Positions 18,481 to 27,842 are shown, numbered from the stretch's first letter. The stretch is DNA of 62,265 nt from Gammaproteobacteria bacterium (GCA_030147845.1 JASBUN010000052.1:1-62265), one strand, 5' to 3'. A program made the numbers and translations. Notes: generated by a model from the letters alone, not told the origin.

Positions 18481-18843
18481 GCGTTTAACTCCATGGGAGG
18501 TTCGATGGTATCTCCTACCCATTTAAGCGGCCGGCGGCGCGCAGTCTTGAGTGCCCGCATTGCACCCGGTAACGCCCGAGACCGGGGCGCGATACCGGCC
18601 GGTGGAAGCGCTATGGGAATTGAAATTTCTTTATTTATTCGAAGTGTGACGTAGCTTGTAGAGACAGATACCGCGTTCGGCCGTGCCGCCCTGGCCGGCT
18701 GCCATGATCAATCGATCATGGCAGCAGCGGCGAGCAACATTTGCCTCCAGCGCACCCGTTCTTGAGCCGCAGTTGCGTCCGTCACCCGCGCTGATGCAGG
18801 CACGCACGCAACTGCGGCCCAAGCTCACGCGGCCGTTCGATCG
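18481..18843. other. Intergenic region with an 11-bp hairpin
   Basis: No gene is supported. A perfect stem CTGCCATGATC/GATCATGGCAG with a 4-nt loop lies at 18699-18724, about 120 nt downstream of the cupredoxin gene stop on the minus strand. No T-run follows, so it could be a weak terminator or mRNA-stabilising hairpin. Confidence 0.5.
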
Positions 18844-19251
18844 CTATTTTACAACAGTCACTTCGCCGATCATGCCGGCCGCCTCGTGCGGTATACAGAA
18901 ATACCGGTAGGTACCGGGCACCAAAAAGCGATGCCGGAACGTCGCCCCCGGCGCCAGGTTGCCCGAGTTGAAACTCGCCGCCTGCGGCGGGAGCGCCACA
19001 TCTTTTGCATTACTCGCCAGTTTCGGTACATCCGTCACTGTGTGGACCAACACAGACGCGTTGTTCCACTCGATAGTCTGGCCGACATGAACGGTCACAT
19101 GGTTCGGCTCGAATTTGAGCTCATTGCTCAACGTCACCACCACCGTCTGCGCTGCATGTACGTTCTCCATCCCAACCGCGCACATCGAACCGACCAAGAC
19201 TAGATAAAGCATCGTACGTTTAGCCAGCAAAATACCTAATGCATTTCCCAT
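18844..19251 (-). CDS. Periplasmic cupredoxin (plastocyanin/pseudoazurin-like, type I copper)
   Basis: A 135-aa protein with a signal peptide (to about residue 33, VHA-AQ). The cupredoxin fold shows HVGQTIEWNNASVLVHTVTD, with the first copper His, and the loop YFCIPHEAAGMIGEVTV, with Cys, His and Met ligands. It is predicted to carry an electron or a copper ion in the periplasm. AGGAG lies 7 nt before ATG. It follows a His/Met-rich lipoprotein gene by 28 nt on the same strand, so the two probably form an operon. Confidence 0.88.
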   Translation of the reverse strand: MGNALGILLAKRTMLYLVLVGSMCAVGMENVHAAQTVVVTLSNELKFEPNHVTVHVGQTIEWNNASVLVHTVTDVPKLASNAKDVALPPQAASFNSGNLAPGATFRHRFLVPGTYRYFCIPHEAAGMIGEVTVVK

Positions 19252-19279
19252 AGCTCATCTCCTACTGCTGCAAACGGTC

Positions 19280-20305
19280 TCATTGCGATTGCGGAAACGA
19301 AACCCAGCCGTTTTCCAGATGGCGTGCACGCACGGACAGGTTCTGGAACATAACATGCCAAAACGGCAGCTGTTTGCCATTGGGAAGCATGAAGCCGGTC
19401 TTTACCGGACTCGGTTTAAATCCACCATGCTGCATATTCGGCATCATTGGCGGCACCATCAGATGGAGATGTACGCGTTGGGGCGTGACTTGGCTGTCGA
19501 ACGCCAACGCATATCCCTTGGTGCGCACATACTCGGTAAGCATAACGTGCACCAAGCGCGGCGCGTCGACCACTTGACCATTCTTAAGTATCTCGCCCAT
19601 ACCCCAAAATGCCACGTAGTTGTAGAGTGTCGGCATCAACGCCGTCCCGACGCGCGATGAGCCATGCATCAGACCATTGGTCGCCACGCCGCCGAAGCTT
19701 GGATACTCCATGCCGTGCGCGGCCAGTTTTTTACAGCAACGAACCTCATAGGTATTGCCTTTCTTGTCCTGCCAACTCGCTTTAAAGTGCACCTTGTCCT
19801 GCGAAACGGCCGCATCGGCCGCAGTGGCATCGACCACATCCATTTGCAAGTGCCCGTTGCCCATTACAATCGCCTTATCACCGAACGGCGATAGGTGCGC
19901 CACACGGGTGAATTGCCCGTCCTTGACCTTACGCAGCATCATCGGTACGCCATCAATGATTGGCGTTCCGGCGAACGCGCGCGGATGCGCGGGTGTTCCG
20001 AAGACATCGGGATCCAGGCGACGAAAGTCAGGCAACGACACATGCACGCCGCCAACATCCTGCGACACTTGCACTTCCATTGGACCACCGAGCAATTGCA
20101 GCGGATGCTGAACGTTGTCGTGAGCCGCCAAATACCCGGCATACGGCGCCGGGGGGCTGTCGCCGGACATGGCGGCATGGTGGGCACCGCCCAAGGTCGT
20201 GCAGCCGGCGAGTAATGACGCGCTCGCCAATATCGACAGGGTCATCATTCGAAGTGCGGCGTTAGGCGATAAATTGCTTACTTTGTTTGATAATTTGTCT
20301 TTCAT
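19280..20305 (-). CDS. Lipoprotein of unknown function, partner of the cupredoxin
   Basis: A 341-aa protein with lipobox ASLLAGC (Cys near residue 35). The mature part contains LPDFRRLDPDVFGTPAHPRAF, a tract with MHGSSRVGTAL, and the Met/His-rich MVPPMMPNMQHGG near residue 290. A CC pair occurs in VRCCKKLAAHG. I recognise no catalytic family. The Met/His clusters and the cupredoxin gene 28 nt downstream hint at copper or redox business in the envelope; this is inference. ATG 20305 has a consensus AGGAGG 6 nt upstream; the longer frame to 20362 does not. It is the first gene of the pair. Confidence 0.75.
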   Translation of the reverse strand: MKDKLSNKVSNLSPNAALRMMTLSILASASLLAGCTTLGGAHHAAMSGDSPPAPYAGYLAAHDNVQHPLQLLGGPMEVQVSQDVGGVHVSLPDFRRLDPDVFGTPAHPRAFAGTPIIDGVPMMLRKVKDGQFTRVAHLSPFGDKAIVMGNGHLQMDVVDATAADAAVSQDKVHFKASWQDKKGNTYEVRCCKKLAAHGMEYPSFGGVATNGLMHGSSRVGTALMPTLYNYVAFWGMGEILKNGQVVDAPRLVHVMLTEYVRTKGYALAFDSQVTPQRVHLHLMVPPMMPNMQHGGFKPSPVKTGFMLPNGKQLPFWHVMFQNLSVRARHLENGWVSFPQSQ

Positions 20306-20535
20306 GGCGTTCCTCCTGTGGCAGAAATTCCACGTTCCTTGAGTTGGTCGCCATGCAGACAATATCCTTACACTCGATTGCTAACGGTGGCGATCGCCGG
20401 CGGCCGCGCGCGGCATTCGGCGTCAATCGCCATCACGTTCAACGATGCCGCCCGGGCCCCGGGCAAAAGATACGCCGTAAGCATCCGTGTGTTCCGTCAA
20501 CGCAGCGCAGCGCCGACAAAGCGCATTAGGCTCTG

Positions 20536-21843
20536 CTATCGGAACGGCGTCAGCCGTAAATTGGTGTGTATTTGATCGCGTAAAGCGGCGGGCACGCCGG
20601 CTTCATCGGCGAAATCACGCCATCGTGATACTACGCTGCGCACTTCATCAATGATGGCCTCGGCACGTCCGCGCTTCATTGACGCAACCCTGGCACAAGC
20701 CTTGAAATCGTCGAGGGTAAACTCATCGCGCTTGCCGTTTACGCTCATCTGGTGACTGGCGGTCCAGCTACCGGCAGGATTGAAGCTATAAGTCATGTCG
20801 AACGCGGGCGAAAGCGCCCACGCGCCTGATTTATCCATCAGAAAGGCGATGTTCTTGACGTGGTCGTCCTGGTTGCGGGCGATCACATTGAACACCATGC
20901 GGCGAAATTGTTCTTCGACCGAGCGCATCGGCAAACCCAAGCGGCGAATCACCACTAAAGCCTGCTCATAGGAATAGGCGCCGGCCATATTGAAATCATA
21001 ATGCGCCATCGCGCCAAGCGACTGCATATGTAGCTTGTCGCCGCCATCAAGGCGGTCGAAGCGCCGTGTCATAAAGTGACGCCGACCGCTTTCTGCAAAC
21101 AAACGGCACTCACGAATGTCGATTCCAGCTTGCCTGGCCATGTGCGCGTAGGCGTATTCAATCACGCCGTAACCTTGCGGATCCGCCAGCTCTTTGTCCT
21201 TGTTGCCGCTGACGCCGTCAAATTTTAGCAGCCAGTATTCAAAACCCTGGTCTGCGGCTACCTGCCCGGAACGTACCTCGTTGGTCACTCGATTCCAGGC
21301 CACCACCGCCTTGGCCCGCGCGCCACCGGCCGATGTGCCGACACGCAAAATATCGCTCAGTGCCCGTTCTTTACTCTCATCGGCAAAGGACACGTGCAGA
21401 TCGTTGCGGTGACTTAGTATGTCGGTAGCCAGCTCGACCAGTTGATCGATTTGTATTAGCTTGGCCGGCCGGGCCTTCGGACCGATTGCGGGCACGTATT
21501 CAAGTGCGCCCATGCCACGTGCGCCGGTGTAGCATAATCGCTCGATAGCGTTGAACGATTGCGGCGGCCGCCCCTGAGCAGCCAACCAAGCGTCGATCAA
21601 TGCACTGCCAAAACGATCGGGCAGCGAATCGGCCAGCATGCCCGGCAGTCCATGGAAAGACGGCTGAGACAGTTCGGGAAACGTGTAGACGCGCGTCGAT
21701 AGGGGCATGGTGAGTGGAGCAATCTCAATGCCGCTGGCGGCAAATTCCGGTGCGTATTCGAACACAGCCACCTGCTCCTCATCGCCCAGCGAGACCGCGC
21801 CAATGGTGCGCCCCCAAAGCCTGACTTCAGCGACGCTACTCAC
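20536..21843 (-). CDS. hipA: HipA-family Ser/Thr kinase toxin
   Basis: A 435-aa kinase. The N-terminal subdomain has FHGLPGMLADSLPDRFG. The core has the Ser-containing loop GTSAGGARAKAVVA, EYWLLKFDG, the catalytic VIARNQDDHVKNIAF with its Asp, and the metal-binding SPAFDMTYSF. HipA toxins phosphorylate targets such as GltX and induce dormancy; longer family members vary in target. The ATG overlaps hipB by 4 nt, the usual antitoxin-first order. All kinase residues appear intact, so the toxin should be active. A gltX gene, the classical HipA target in E. coli, is encoded about 20 kb away. Confidence 0.92.
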   Translation of the reverse strand: MSSVAEVRLWGRTIGAVSLGDEEQVAVFEYAPEFAASGIEIAPLTMPLSTRVYTFPELSQPSFHGLPGMLADSLPDRFGSALIDAWLAAQGRPPQSFNAIERLCYTGARGMGALEYVPAIGPKARPAKLIQIDQLVELATDILSHRNDLHVSFADESKERALSDILRVGTSAGGARAKAVVAWNRVTNEVRSGQVAADQGFEYWLLKFDGVSGNKDKELADPQGYGVIEYAYAHMARQAGIDIRECRLFAESGRRHFMTRRFDRLDGGDKLHMQSLGAMAHYDFNMAGAYSYEQALVVIRRLGLPMRSVEEQFRRMVFNVIARNQDDHVKNIAFLMDKSGAWALSPAFDMTYSFNPAGSWTASHQMSVNGKRDEFTLDDFKACARVASMKRGRAEAIIDEVRSVVSRWRDFADEAGVPAALRDQIHTNLRLTPFR

Positions 21844-22190
21844 GCATCATCGTCCCAAGACCATGGCTTGCCGGCGTTTTCATCAGTGCGCCGGCGCGAG
21901 GCACGCCGCCGTACCTTGCCCTTTTGCCGCAGTAACGCCATCGGGCTTGGGCCGGCTTCCGGAATCATGCGCTCGAATGCAGGCAACAAGTCCAGCACGC
22001 GAAAGATGCGCACCATGCTCAACATCTGCGCCGAAGCACCGGCCTCGATGCGTTCGAGCGTGCGCTTGGCCACGCCGGCCTGATCAGCCACATCGGCCTG
22101 CGTCATCTGTAAGTCCAGCCGTCGGCGCGCCAAGCGGGCGCCGATTTCGGCTAGTATGCTTTCGTCTGTAAGCAGATTGGATATCTTCAT
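21840..22190 (-). CDS. hipB: HipB-type HTH antitoxin
   Basis: This 116-aa protein has an XRE helix-turn-helix at about residues 18-75 (ARRRLDLQMTQADVADQAGVAKRTLERIEAG) and a basic tail RRRASRRRTDENAG ending WSWDDDA. It would neutralise the HipA kinase and repress its own promoter. The gene is coupled to hipA through a 4-nt overlap. It has an AT-rich upstream region with several palindromes that fit HipB operators. Confidence 0.9.
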   Translation of the reverse strand: MKISNLLTDESILAEIGARLARRRLDLQMTQADVADQAGVAKRTLERIEAGASAQMLSMVRIFRVLDLLPAFERMIPEAGPSPMALLRQKGKVRRRASRRRTDENAGKPWSWDDDA

Positions 22191-22363
22191 AATCGTCTAA
22201 TATTACGAGTAATAACGTTAGAGTATAGTATACTCGTCATTTTTGGCGATTTTAATTATATCTATCGTTGAATATTATATCGTCATAATAAGCGAATTAA
22301 ATATATTTATAACAATTTTTCGCATATTAGACGATTTATATAAATATATAAAACTTATGCGAA
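22191..22363 (-). promoter_or_regulatory. AT-rich hipBA control region with palindromic candidate operators
   Basis: Perfect palindromes are visible: TATTAC-GA-GTAATA (22201-22214) and GAGTATA-G-TATACTC (22221-22235). A 13-bp inverted pair AATCGTCTAATAT (22191-22203) and ATATTAGACGATT (22324-22336) lies about 120 nt apart. TTCGCATA/TATGCGAA pairs at 22319-22326 and 22356-22363. The region is far more AT-rich than its flanks. Binding by HipB at both outer sites, perhaps with looping, is inferred. Confidence 0.6.
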
Positions 22364-22554
22364 TTTACCAAAAATCCGGCTAAATGCGGCCGCGGCGATG
22401 GCTGGAGCGACCCACCCGCCTCGTTGCAGCAGTTACCTGTTAGCGATAGTCCGAGTGTGGGAGTGTTACTTATTTCGTCGGTCGACACGTCGGCGGTGGT
22501 GCACAACCGGCGAGGCGAAAATCGACTCGGGATCGGGGGCGATGAAAGGCATAG

Positions 22555-22585
22555 AAAAAGGCCGCGAACCTCCTTGTCCGCGACC
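22555..22585 (-). terminator. Rho-independent terminator of the PEP-CTERM gene
   Basis: On the minus strand GGTCGCGGAC pairs with GTTCGCGGCC (10 bp, including G-U pairs) around loop AAGGAG and is followed directly by TTTTT. It lies about 30 nt after the stop codon of the PEP-CTERM gene. Confidence 0.8.
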
Positions 22586-22614
22586 CCAACACCGTTAGCG
22601 TTGCGTTATAAATC

Positions 22615-23452
22615 TTAGCCGCGGCGCATACGACGCGTTGCTGCCCAGCCCAGTAACCCGGCCCCGACCAGCAGTAGCGGTCCCGGCTCGGGCACGGTAC
22701 CTTCACCGCCGACGAAACCGCCGTCGCCAATGGTACCCGCTCGCAAACCAAATGCCACCGGCTTACCGTTGTTGGTACCGAACGACGAGACGCTGTCAGT
22801 AACTTCGAACACCGTGAACAAGCTGGTGTCAATGCCATCGTAGAAGCTGTGCGTAATATCGGCATCGACGATCGGGTCGGTCAAGCCAATGGCCGAACCT
22901 GCCGCTGTCGGCGCGAATACCCCTACGGCGGAGATCGAATTGTTGACCGCAGTACCGAAGGAAGGCACGAAATTATACCAAGTCTGGCCGAAACCTTCGT
23001 CGGTGTTGATGTACAACGAGCCGCCGCCATTGAAGTAGGTGGCGAAGGCGGTTGCGGCCGCGGCCAGATTTGCGGCGTCGGTACTACCACCGCCCGAACC
23101 GACCATGACGGCGTCGAAACCACCCGTCAACGCCGACGCGATGCCAGTCGGGGTGGCCGCGAAGAAGCTTGGAGTGCTGTAGCCGGCCGAGCCGATTCCA
23201 CTCGGCGTACTCGACAGATCAGTGCCGATATAGGCCACCGTCTTGCCGCTGCGCGAAGTCGAGTTGGACGCGCTGCCGAATAACAAATAGTCCAACCCGG
23301 CGGCCATGTAGCCGCTGTTGTTATGCTCATCCGAATCGTGGCCGGTGATGAAGATGTTGCCGGCGTGGGCGCTAAAGCTAAGCCCCCCCTACCAGCGCCA
23401 TGGCGATAAGCCCCTGGGTACGACATCGTGCGATAGTTTTGAATAAGTTCAT
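22615..23452 (-). pseudogene. PEP-CTERM sorted secreted protein, frameshifted in the signal peptide at a G7 tract
   Basis: The C-terminus VPEPGPLLLVGAGLLGWAAT followed by RRMRRG is a classical PEP-CTERM signal, processed by an exosortase. The mature part is Gly/Ser/Thr-rich (FDAVMVGSGGG, FATYFNGGGSLYINTDEGFG). Read from 22615 upward, the open frame begins only at an internal Met (23307), but codons upstream encode NIFITGHDSDEHNNSGY and a signal peptide MNLFKTIARCRTQGLIAMAL from ATG 23452 with GAGGGG 8 nt upstream. The two are out of frame by one base at C7 on the plus strand (23383-23389). With six G the protein would be 278 aa. This is either an assembly indel, a mutation or a phase-variable tract. 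Confidence 0.85.
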
Positions 23453-23947
23453 GGATATTTCCCCTCTTGGGCGCTCGCAGAACAACGTTATGCCTGCGCT
23501 AGCCGTTGATTGTCAGATTTATAGTGGCGTCTATATTGATCGCCTTGATGACTGAAGCCGAAACGCTGATCGTTCCCTTCCTTAGGCGCGCGTCCATGGT
23601 AGAAGCTAAGCCCAGTCAAGGACACGGTAAGCCAATTTCATGCCAGTTAGTGTTTCGCACCTACGAACAGCCAGTTAACGCGGCATTAAGATTTCGGAAC
23701 TGACGAGGTGTAAAAAATAATGACGGCATTTTCGTGCCAATTCGGTGACGTCGGCGGACCGCGGCACGCGGCGTGGGGACGAACACCGCCGGTGCCGTAG
23801 CATTCATGCATCACCAGACTGAGCTGGCGATCGGGTTACGGATCACTCGCTCAAGCGTGCCGTAACGGCTGCCTAAATCGAGTGGAGTTGACCATCGTCG
23901 CGACGATACGCAGCGTCATGCGTTCGTGTATCGAACACCGCGCCCAC
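23453..23947. other. Intergenic region, nothing recognised
   Basis: About 500 nt between the PEP-CTERM gene start and the MITE-like element. A 65-aa frame at 23506-23703 (+) has a hydrophobic start, but no RBS or family is evident. The PEP-CTERM promoter should be in the first part. Confidence 0.35.
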
Positions 23948-24095
23948 TTAACAGGTTGTTGAAAAAGTCTCCGGTGGATGCCGGACAAGGCGGAACACGG
24001 CGAGAAAGCGCAGTTTACACGTCCGTAAATGAGCATTTTGAGCCGTTTTCCAACACCGCATGGCGGCGCCCGAGGGTTTTTCAACAACCTGTTAA
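23948..24095. mobile_element. 148-bp MITE-like element with 19-bp perfect terminal inverted repeats
   Basis: The sequence TTAACAGGTTGTTGAAAAA (23948-23966) is the exact reverse complement of 24077-24095. The interior is about 110 nt with no ORF. Repeats bounded by ...GGTTGTTGAAAAA/TTTTTCAACAACC... are widespread short non-autonomous elements in proteobacteria. The outermost TTAA at both ends may be a target duplication. The right TTAA provides the TAA stop codon of the adjacent GGDEF-EAL gene. Confidence 0.8.
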
Positions 24096-27010
24096 CTCAC
24101 TGCACGTAAAATATTGTCAGAGAAGTGTGACGCAGCCGCAGGCCGGCCATAAAGGAAACCTTGGTGCAAGCGACAACCCATCGTTTTCAACACGGCCCGC
24201 TGTTCTTCCGTCTCAACGCCTTCGGCCACCACGCATAAATTCAAACTACTCGCCATGGCAATGACGGCGCGCACGATCGCCAAGTTCTCGCTGCCGGCAC
24301 CCAGGTCATGCACGAACGATTGATCAATCTTCAGCTCGTGTACCGGGAATCGTTTCAGGTAGCTCAAGGACGAATAACCGGTACCGAAATCGTCGATGGC
24401 AATCCGGGTGCCCAAATTACGCAGGTCGTCCAATAAACGGATATTGTCCTCGATATTGTGCATCATCAATGTTTCGGTAATTTCCAGCGTCAAGTGCCGC
24501 GCGGCGAGACCGGCGCTATCGAGCGCATCGGAGACCGTCTTGATCAGCTCCGGCCGGACTTGTTGGGCGGACAGATTCACCGCCATTTGCAGCGGGCGAC
24601 CGGCAAACGCCTGCCAACGCGCCGCCTGCTCACAGGCCGTATACAGCACACATTCGCCAATCGGTATAATCAGGCCGGTTTCCTCGGCCACGGCGATGAA
24701 GTCGGCCGGACTGACCATACCCCATTGCGGATGATGCCAACGCAATAGTGCTTCCGCGCCAACAACCTCGCCCGTGCTTATATCGAACTGCGGCTGATAG
24801 TGAAGTACGAATTCACCCTGATCGACCGCGCGGCGCAACGCCGTTTCCAGCTCCAGCCGTTGTACCGCACGCACGTTCATATCCGGGGAGAAAAATTGGT
24901 AGTCATTACGGCCCAGGGCTTTGGCGTGATACATGGCCGTGTCGGCATTGCGCAGCAATATCTGAATATCGTTGCCGTCGTCCGGATAGATACTGATACC
25001 GATACTGGATGACGTATTCAGCACGTTTCCGTCCACGTGGTACGGTTGATTGACGGTTCGCAATATATTCTGCGCTATGGGCGCCGCGTCCCGCGCCCGG
25101 TGCAGGTCTTCCAACAACACCACGAACTCGTCACCACCGAGACGGGCAACCGTATCGCCACCGCGTATGCACGATTCCAGGCGTTTGCCGACTTGCTGCA
25201 ATAGCTCGTCGCCGACGTGATGGCCGAGCGAATCATTGATATTTTTGAAGCGGTCCAAATCGATGAACAGGAAGCCGACCTGGGTCCGATTGCGCTGCGC
25301 ATCAGCAATCGCGTGCGCCAAGCGGTCATTGAGCAAAGCACGGTTAGGCAAGCCCGTTAGCGGGTCGCGCGTGGCCAAGCGTTCGATCTCATGCTCGGCG
25401 CGCTTGCGCTCGGTGACATCCGAGCCGGTGCCGCGGTAACCGACGATAAGTCCGTTTTCATCGCGAATAGGAACACCGCTAATTTCGAGCCAAATCTGTT
25501 CGCCATCACGTGTAACACTAACGTATTCGATGTCACGGAACGAGAGGGCCTCGGCGCTGAGACCGCGGAACCAAGCGTCAAGTTCGCCGCCGTCATCCTG
25601 TGGCGAGAAATCAACCGGCCGGCGGCCCAGTAACTCGGCCTGTTCAAATCCGAGGATGCTCTGCAATCTCCCCGACACATACGTATAACGCCACTGATCA
25701 TCCACCTCCCAAATAAACTCCCCGGCGGCATGGGCGACGTCACGGAAACGGCTTTCACTTTCGCGTAATGCTTCCTCGGACTGCTTGCGTTGGGTGATAT
25801 CGGTAATCGAGCCGGCCATGCGTACAGCCAATCCTTCCGAATCCCATACGGCTTGCCCGCGGGCGCGGAACCAACGATAGCGGTCGTCGCGTGTACGCAG
25901 GCGCAGCTCGACGTCATAATGCTTGCGTTCCTTCAGGTGCACCAAAATCGAGGCCATGACCGATTCGTGGTCATCCGGGTGTAGATGTGATTCAAAACTT
26001 TCGATTCTGTTCGGAAATTCGTCATCGCCGTAACCGAGCAGCTCTTTGAAGCGATGCGAGAAATAGACGTTACCGGTGCCCACGGTCCAGTCCCACAGGC
26101 CGTCACTCGAGCCCTTCACGGCTAAATTGAAGCGTTCTTCGCTGGCCGCGAGCTCCGCGGTTCGCGCGCGTACTTGGCGGCGCAACCAAATGTTGGCCCA
26201 CAAGACGATCCCGAGCACGCCTCCGCCGCCCAATAACACCCATGGCACCCAAGTCGGGATAGTCGATTCGCTCGGTGCGCCTAACCATCGCCCAAGGGCG
26301 CGGTAATAGATCGAGTTGCCGTCCTCCTTGAGCTGCTTCAGCTCCCGATCCAAGGCGCCCATGATGGCCGGGTTGGCCGATTTCGGTGCCGCATAGCGCA
26401 CTTCGATCGGATTGAAGATGATGGGGGTTGGCAAGAGATGGAACTGGGTCGCGTGCCGCACGCTGAAAATACGATTAACCACGCCGGCATCGGCCTTGCC
26501 GTCCTCGACCGCTTGGAACACTTCGAGATAACTGCCGACATGAATCAACTTCGCGCGCACATTGAAGCGACGCAGCAATTCGGAAATCGCTCGCGTGTGG
26601 ATAGCTCCGCCCACAACCGCAATACGCTTGCCGCTGAGATCCAGCAGGGTCGTCATCGGCGCACGCGAACGCGTGTAGACGACCCCCCAATTGCTGACCA
26701 AGGTCTCATTACTAAACCGATACAGCTTGGCGCGCTCCTTCGAATAGGCGATGCCCGGCAACAGATCGATCTCGCCTTTTTTCAGCTTGGCGAGCAGTTG
26801 CTTCCAGGGCGCAAAATGATAGCGCAGCTTCCAACCCTCACGCGCGGCGATCGCCGTGAGCACGTCGATCGCCAAACCGTGTGCACGGCCGGCGGAATCT
26901 ACGAAAAGAATCGGATCGTTATTGAATATCCCAACGTTGAGCACGCGCTGATCGGCCCACGCACCTCGGCTCAACAGGATCATCAAAAAGAGGATAACTA
27001 GTCGACGCAT
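24092..27010 (-). CDS. Periplasmic-sensor PAS-PAS-GGDEF-EAL protein
   Basis: A 972-aa inner-membrane protein. A signal peptide (to about residue 20) is followed by an SBP_bac_3 solute-binding domain (VGIFNNDPILFVDSAGRAHG to about residue 245). A TM segment (WVPWVLLGGGGVLGIVLWAN, about 254-275) comes next, then two PAS domains (about 290-420 and 425-545). GGDEF has intact RLGGDEFVVLL, and EAL has GAEALLRW, NLSAQQ, LEITET, IDDFGTGYS and LKIDQSF. Both enzymatic halves look complete. An amino-acid-like ligand bound in the periplasm could tune c-di-GMP turnover. The stop TAA lies inside the terminal repeat of the adjoining MITE, so the original C-terminus may have been a little different. It is divergent from the bufferin operon. 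Confidence 0.92.
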   Translation of the reverse strand: MRRLVILFLMILLSRGAWADQRVLNVGIFNNDPILFVDSAGRAHGLAIDVLTAIAAREGWKLRYHFAPWKQLLAKLKKGEIDLLPGIAYSKERAKLYRFSNETLVSNWGVVYTRSRAPMTTLLDLSGKRIAVVGGAIHTRAISELLRRFNVRAKLIHVGSYLEVFQAVEDGKADAGVVNRIFSVRHATQFHLLPTPIIFNPIEVRYAAPKSANPAIMGALDRELKQLKEDGNSIYYRALGRWLGAPSESTIPTWVPWVLLGGGGVLGIVLWANIWLRRQVRARTAELAASEERFNLAVKGSSDGLWDWTVGTGNVYFSHRFKELLGYGDDEFPNRIESFESHLHPDDHESVMASILVHLKERKHYDVELRLRTRDDRYRWFRARGQAVWDSEGLAVRMAGSITDITQRKQSEEALRESESRFRDVAHAAGEFIWEVDDQWRYTYVSGRLQSILGFEQAELLGRRPVDFSPQDDGGELDAWFRGLSAEALSFRDIEYVSVTRDGEQIWLEISGVPIRDENGLIVGYRGTGSDVTERKRAEHEIERLATRDPLTGLPNRALLNDRLAHAIADAQRNRTQVGFLFIDLDRFKNINDSLGHHVGDELLQQVGKRLESCIRGGDTVARLGGDEFVVLLEDLHRARDAAPIAQNILRTVNQPYHVDGNVLNTSSSIGISIYPDDGNDIQILLRNADTAMYHAKALGRNDYQFFSPDMNVRAVQRLELETALRRAVDQGEFVLHYQPQFDISTGEVVGAEALLRWHHPQWGMVSPADFIAVAEETGLIIPIGECVLYTACEQAARWQAFAGRPLQMAVNLSAQQVRPELIKTVSDALDSAGLAARHLTLEITETLMMHNIEDNIRLLDDLRNLGTRIAIDDFGTGYSSLSYLKRFPVHELKIDQSFVHDLGAGSENLAIVRAVIAMASSLNLCVVAEGVETEEQRAVLKTMGCRLHQGFLYGRPAAASHFSDNILRAVS

Positions 27011-27564
27011 AGATCTAAAACCCCATCTTGTTCGCCGCTCAATTACATGATATTTCGTCGGGCAAACTGCCAGTACTGCGATAACAAATGTTTACATATT
27101 TCGCCAGCCAGACGCCGTGAAATGCAGCCGGCGTCCGGGGGCTCCATCCCACGTTAGCGCCCGCTGCCGCGGGTTTTAGTGCCTATATGAAGGGTAACGG
27201 CCGATGACCCGCTAATTTTAATTGCGCCATACGCCTGTCAGCGCTGACGGCATGTCTCCACGGCGTCACAAACCCATGATCTATTCCTGGTATAGGCGGC
27301 TGTCGGGAACTGCGCGCAATCGGCGCGGTCCAACCACACGAATCTGAATGTTTTAGGGTTTCTGGGCGCTCAGACTCGCGTCAAAGCGATCGCCTTTACG
27401 GTCTATTTGTAAGGACCTCGGTGCCGGATCGACCAATGCAAGGCCGCGGTCGGCCCAAGCTACCGGGTTTCCAGTGCCGCGGGTACGACCGATGCTCGGT
27501 AACGGCGGTCAATTGACCACGATGCCAACAAACTATTTGTCCTGACATTAAATGGAGAACGCAG
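27011..27564. other. Divergent intergenic region ahead of the bufferin operon
   Basis: About 550 nt with no supported gene. It must carry the promoters of the GGDEF-EAL gene (leftward) and bufA1 (rightward). A TTGACC box lies at about 27512 before bufA1, but I see no convincing -10 partner. Bufferin operons elsewhere can be controlled by ECF sigma factors or copper regulators; none is encoded beside this one. Confidence 0.4.
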
Positions 27565-27834
27565 ATGAGAAACGACCTTTTAATCCGCTCAGCCATATCC
27601 GGCGTCATCGCCCTTGGTGTGCTCACCGCCGGAACGCAGGCGGTAGCGGCAAGCAAACCGGCCGTCGAGAAGTGCTTCGGTATCGCCAAAGCCGGGAAAA
27701 ACGACTGCGCGTCGAAATCGGCCGCCCATTCGTGCGCCGGCCAATCCACCAAAGACAATGACAAAACGTCCTTTGTGATTCTGCCGAAAGGCGTCTGCAG
27801 TAAAATCGTCGGCGGCAGCACTCAAGCCGGTTAA
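27565..27834 (+). CDS. bufA1: Bufferin precursor peptide BufA1 (DUF2282 RiPP)
   Basis: An 89-aa precursor with a Sec signal peptide (to AVAA, residue 29) and a 60-aa core. The core has four Cys at positions 37, 48, 57 and 78 in the BufA1 pattern EKCFGIAKAGKNDCA, SCAG and PKGVCSKIVGG. In bufferins the MNIO enzyme BufB converts Cys into thiooxazole heterocycles, and the exported product sequesters copper. GGAG lies 7 nt before ATG. It heads a bufA1-bufB-bufC-doxX operon. All four Cys and the EKC start of the core are present, so it should be a functional substrate. Confidence 0.92.
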   Translation: MRNDLLIRSAISGVIALGVLTAGTQAVAASKPAVEKCFGIAKAGKNDCASKSAAHSCAGQSTKDNDKTSFVILPKGVCSKIVGGSTQAG

Positions 27835-27842
27835 AACCGCGC

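Noticed and set aside
23506..23703. 65-aa hydrophobic-start frame
   Set aside because: No RBS or family likeness; composition changes after residue 30.
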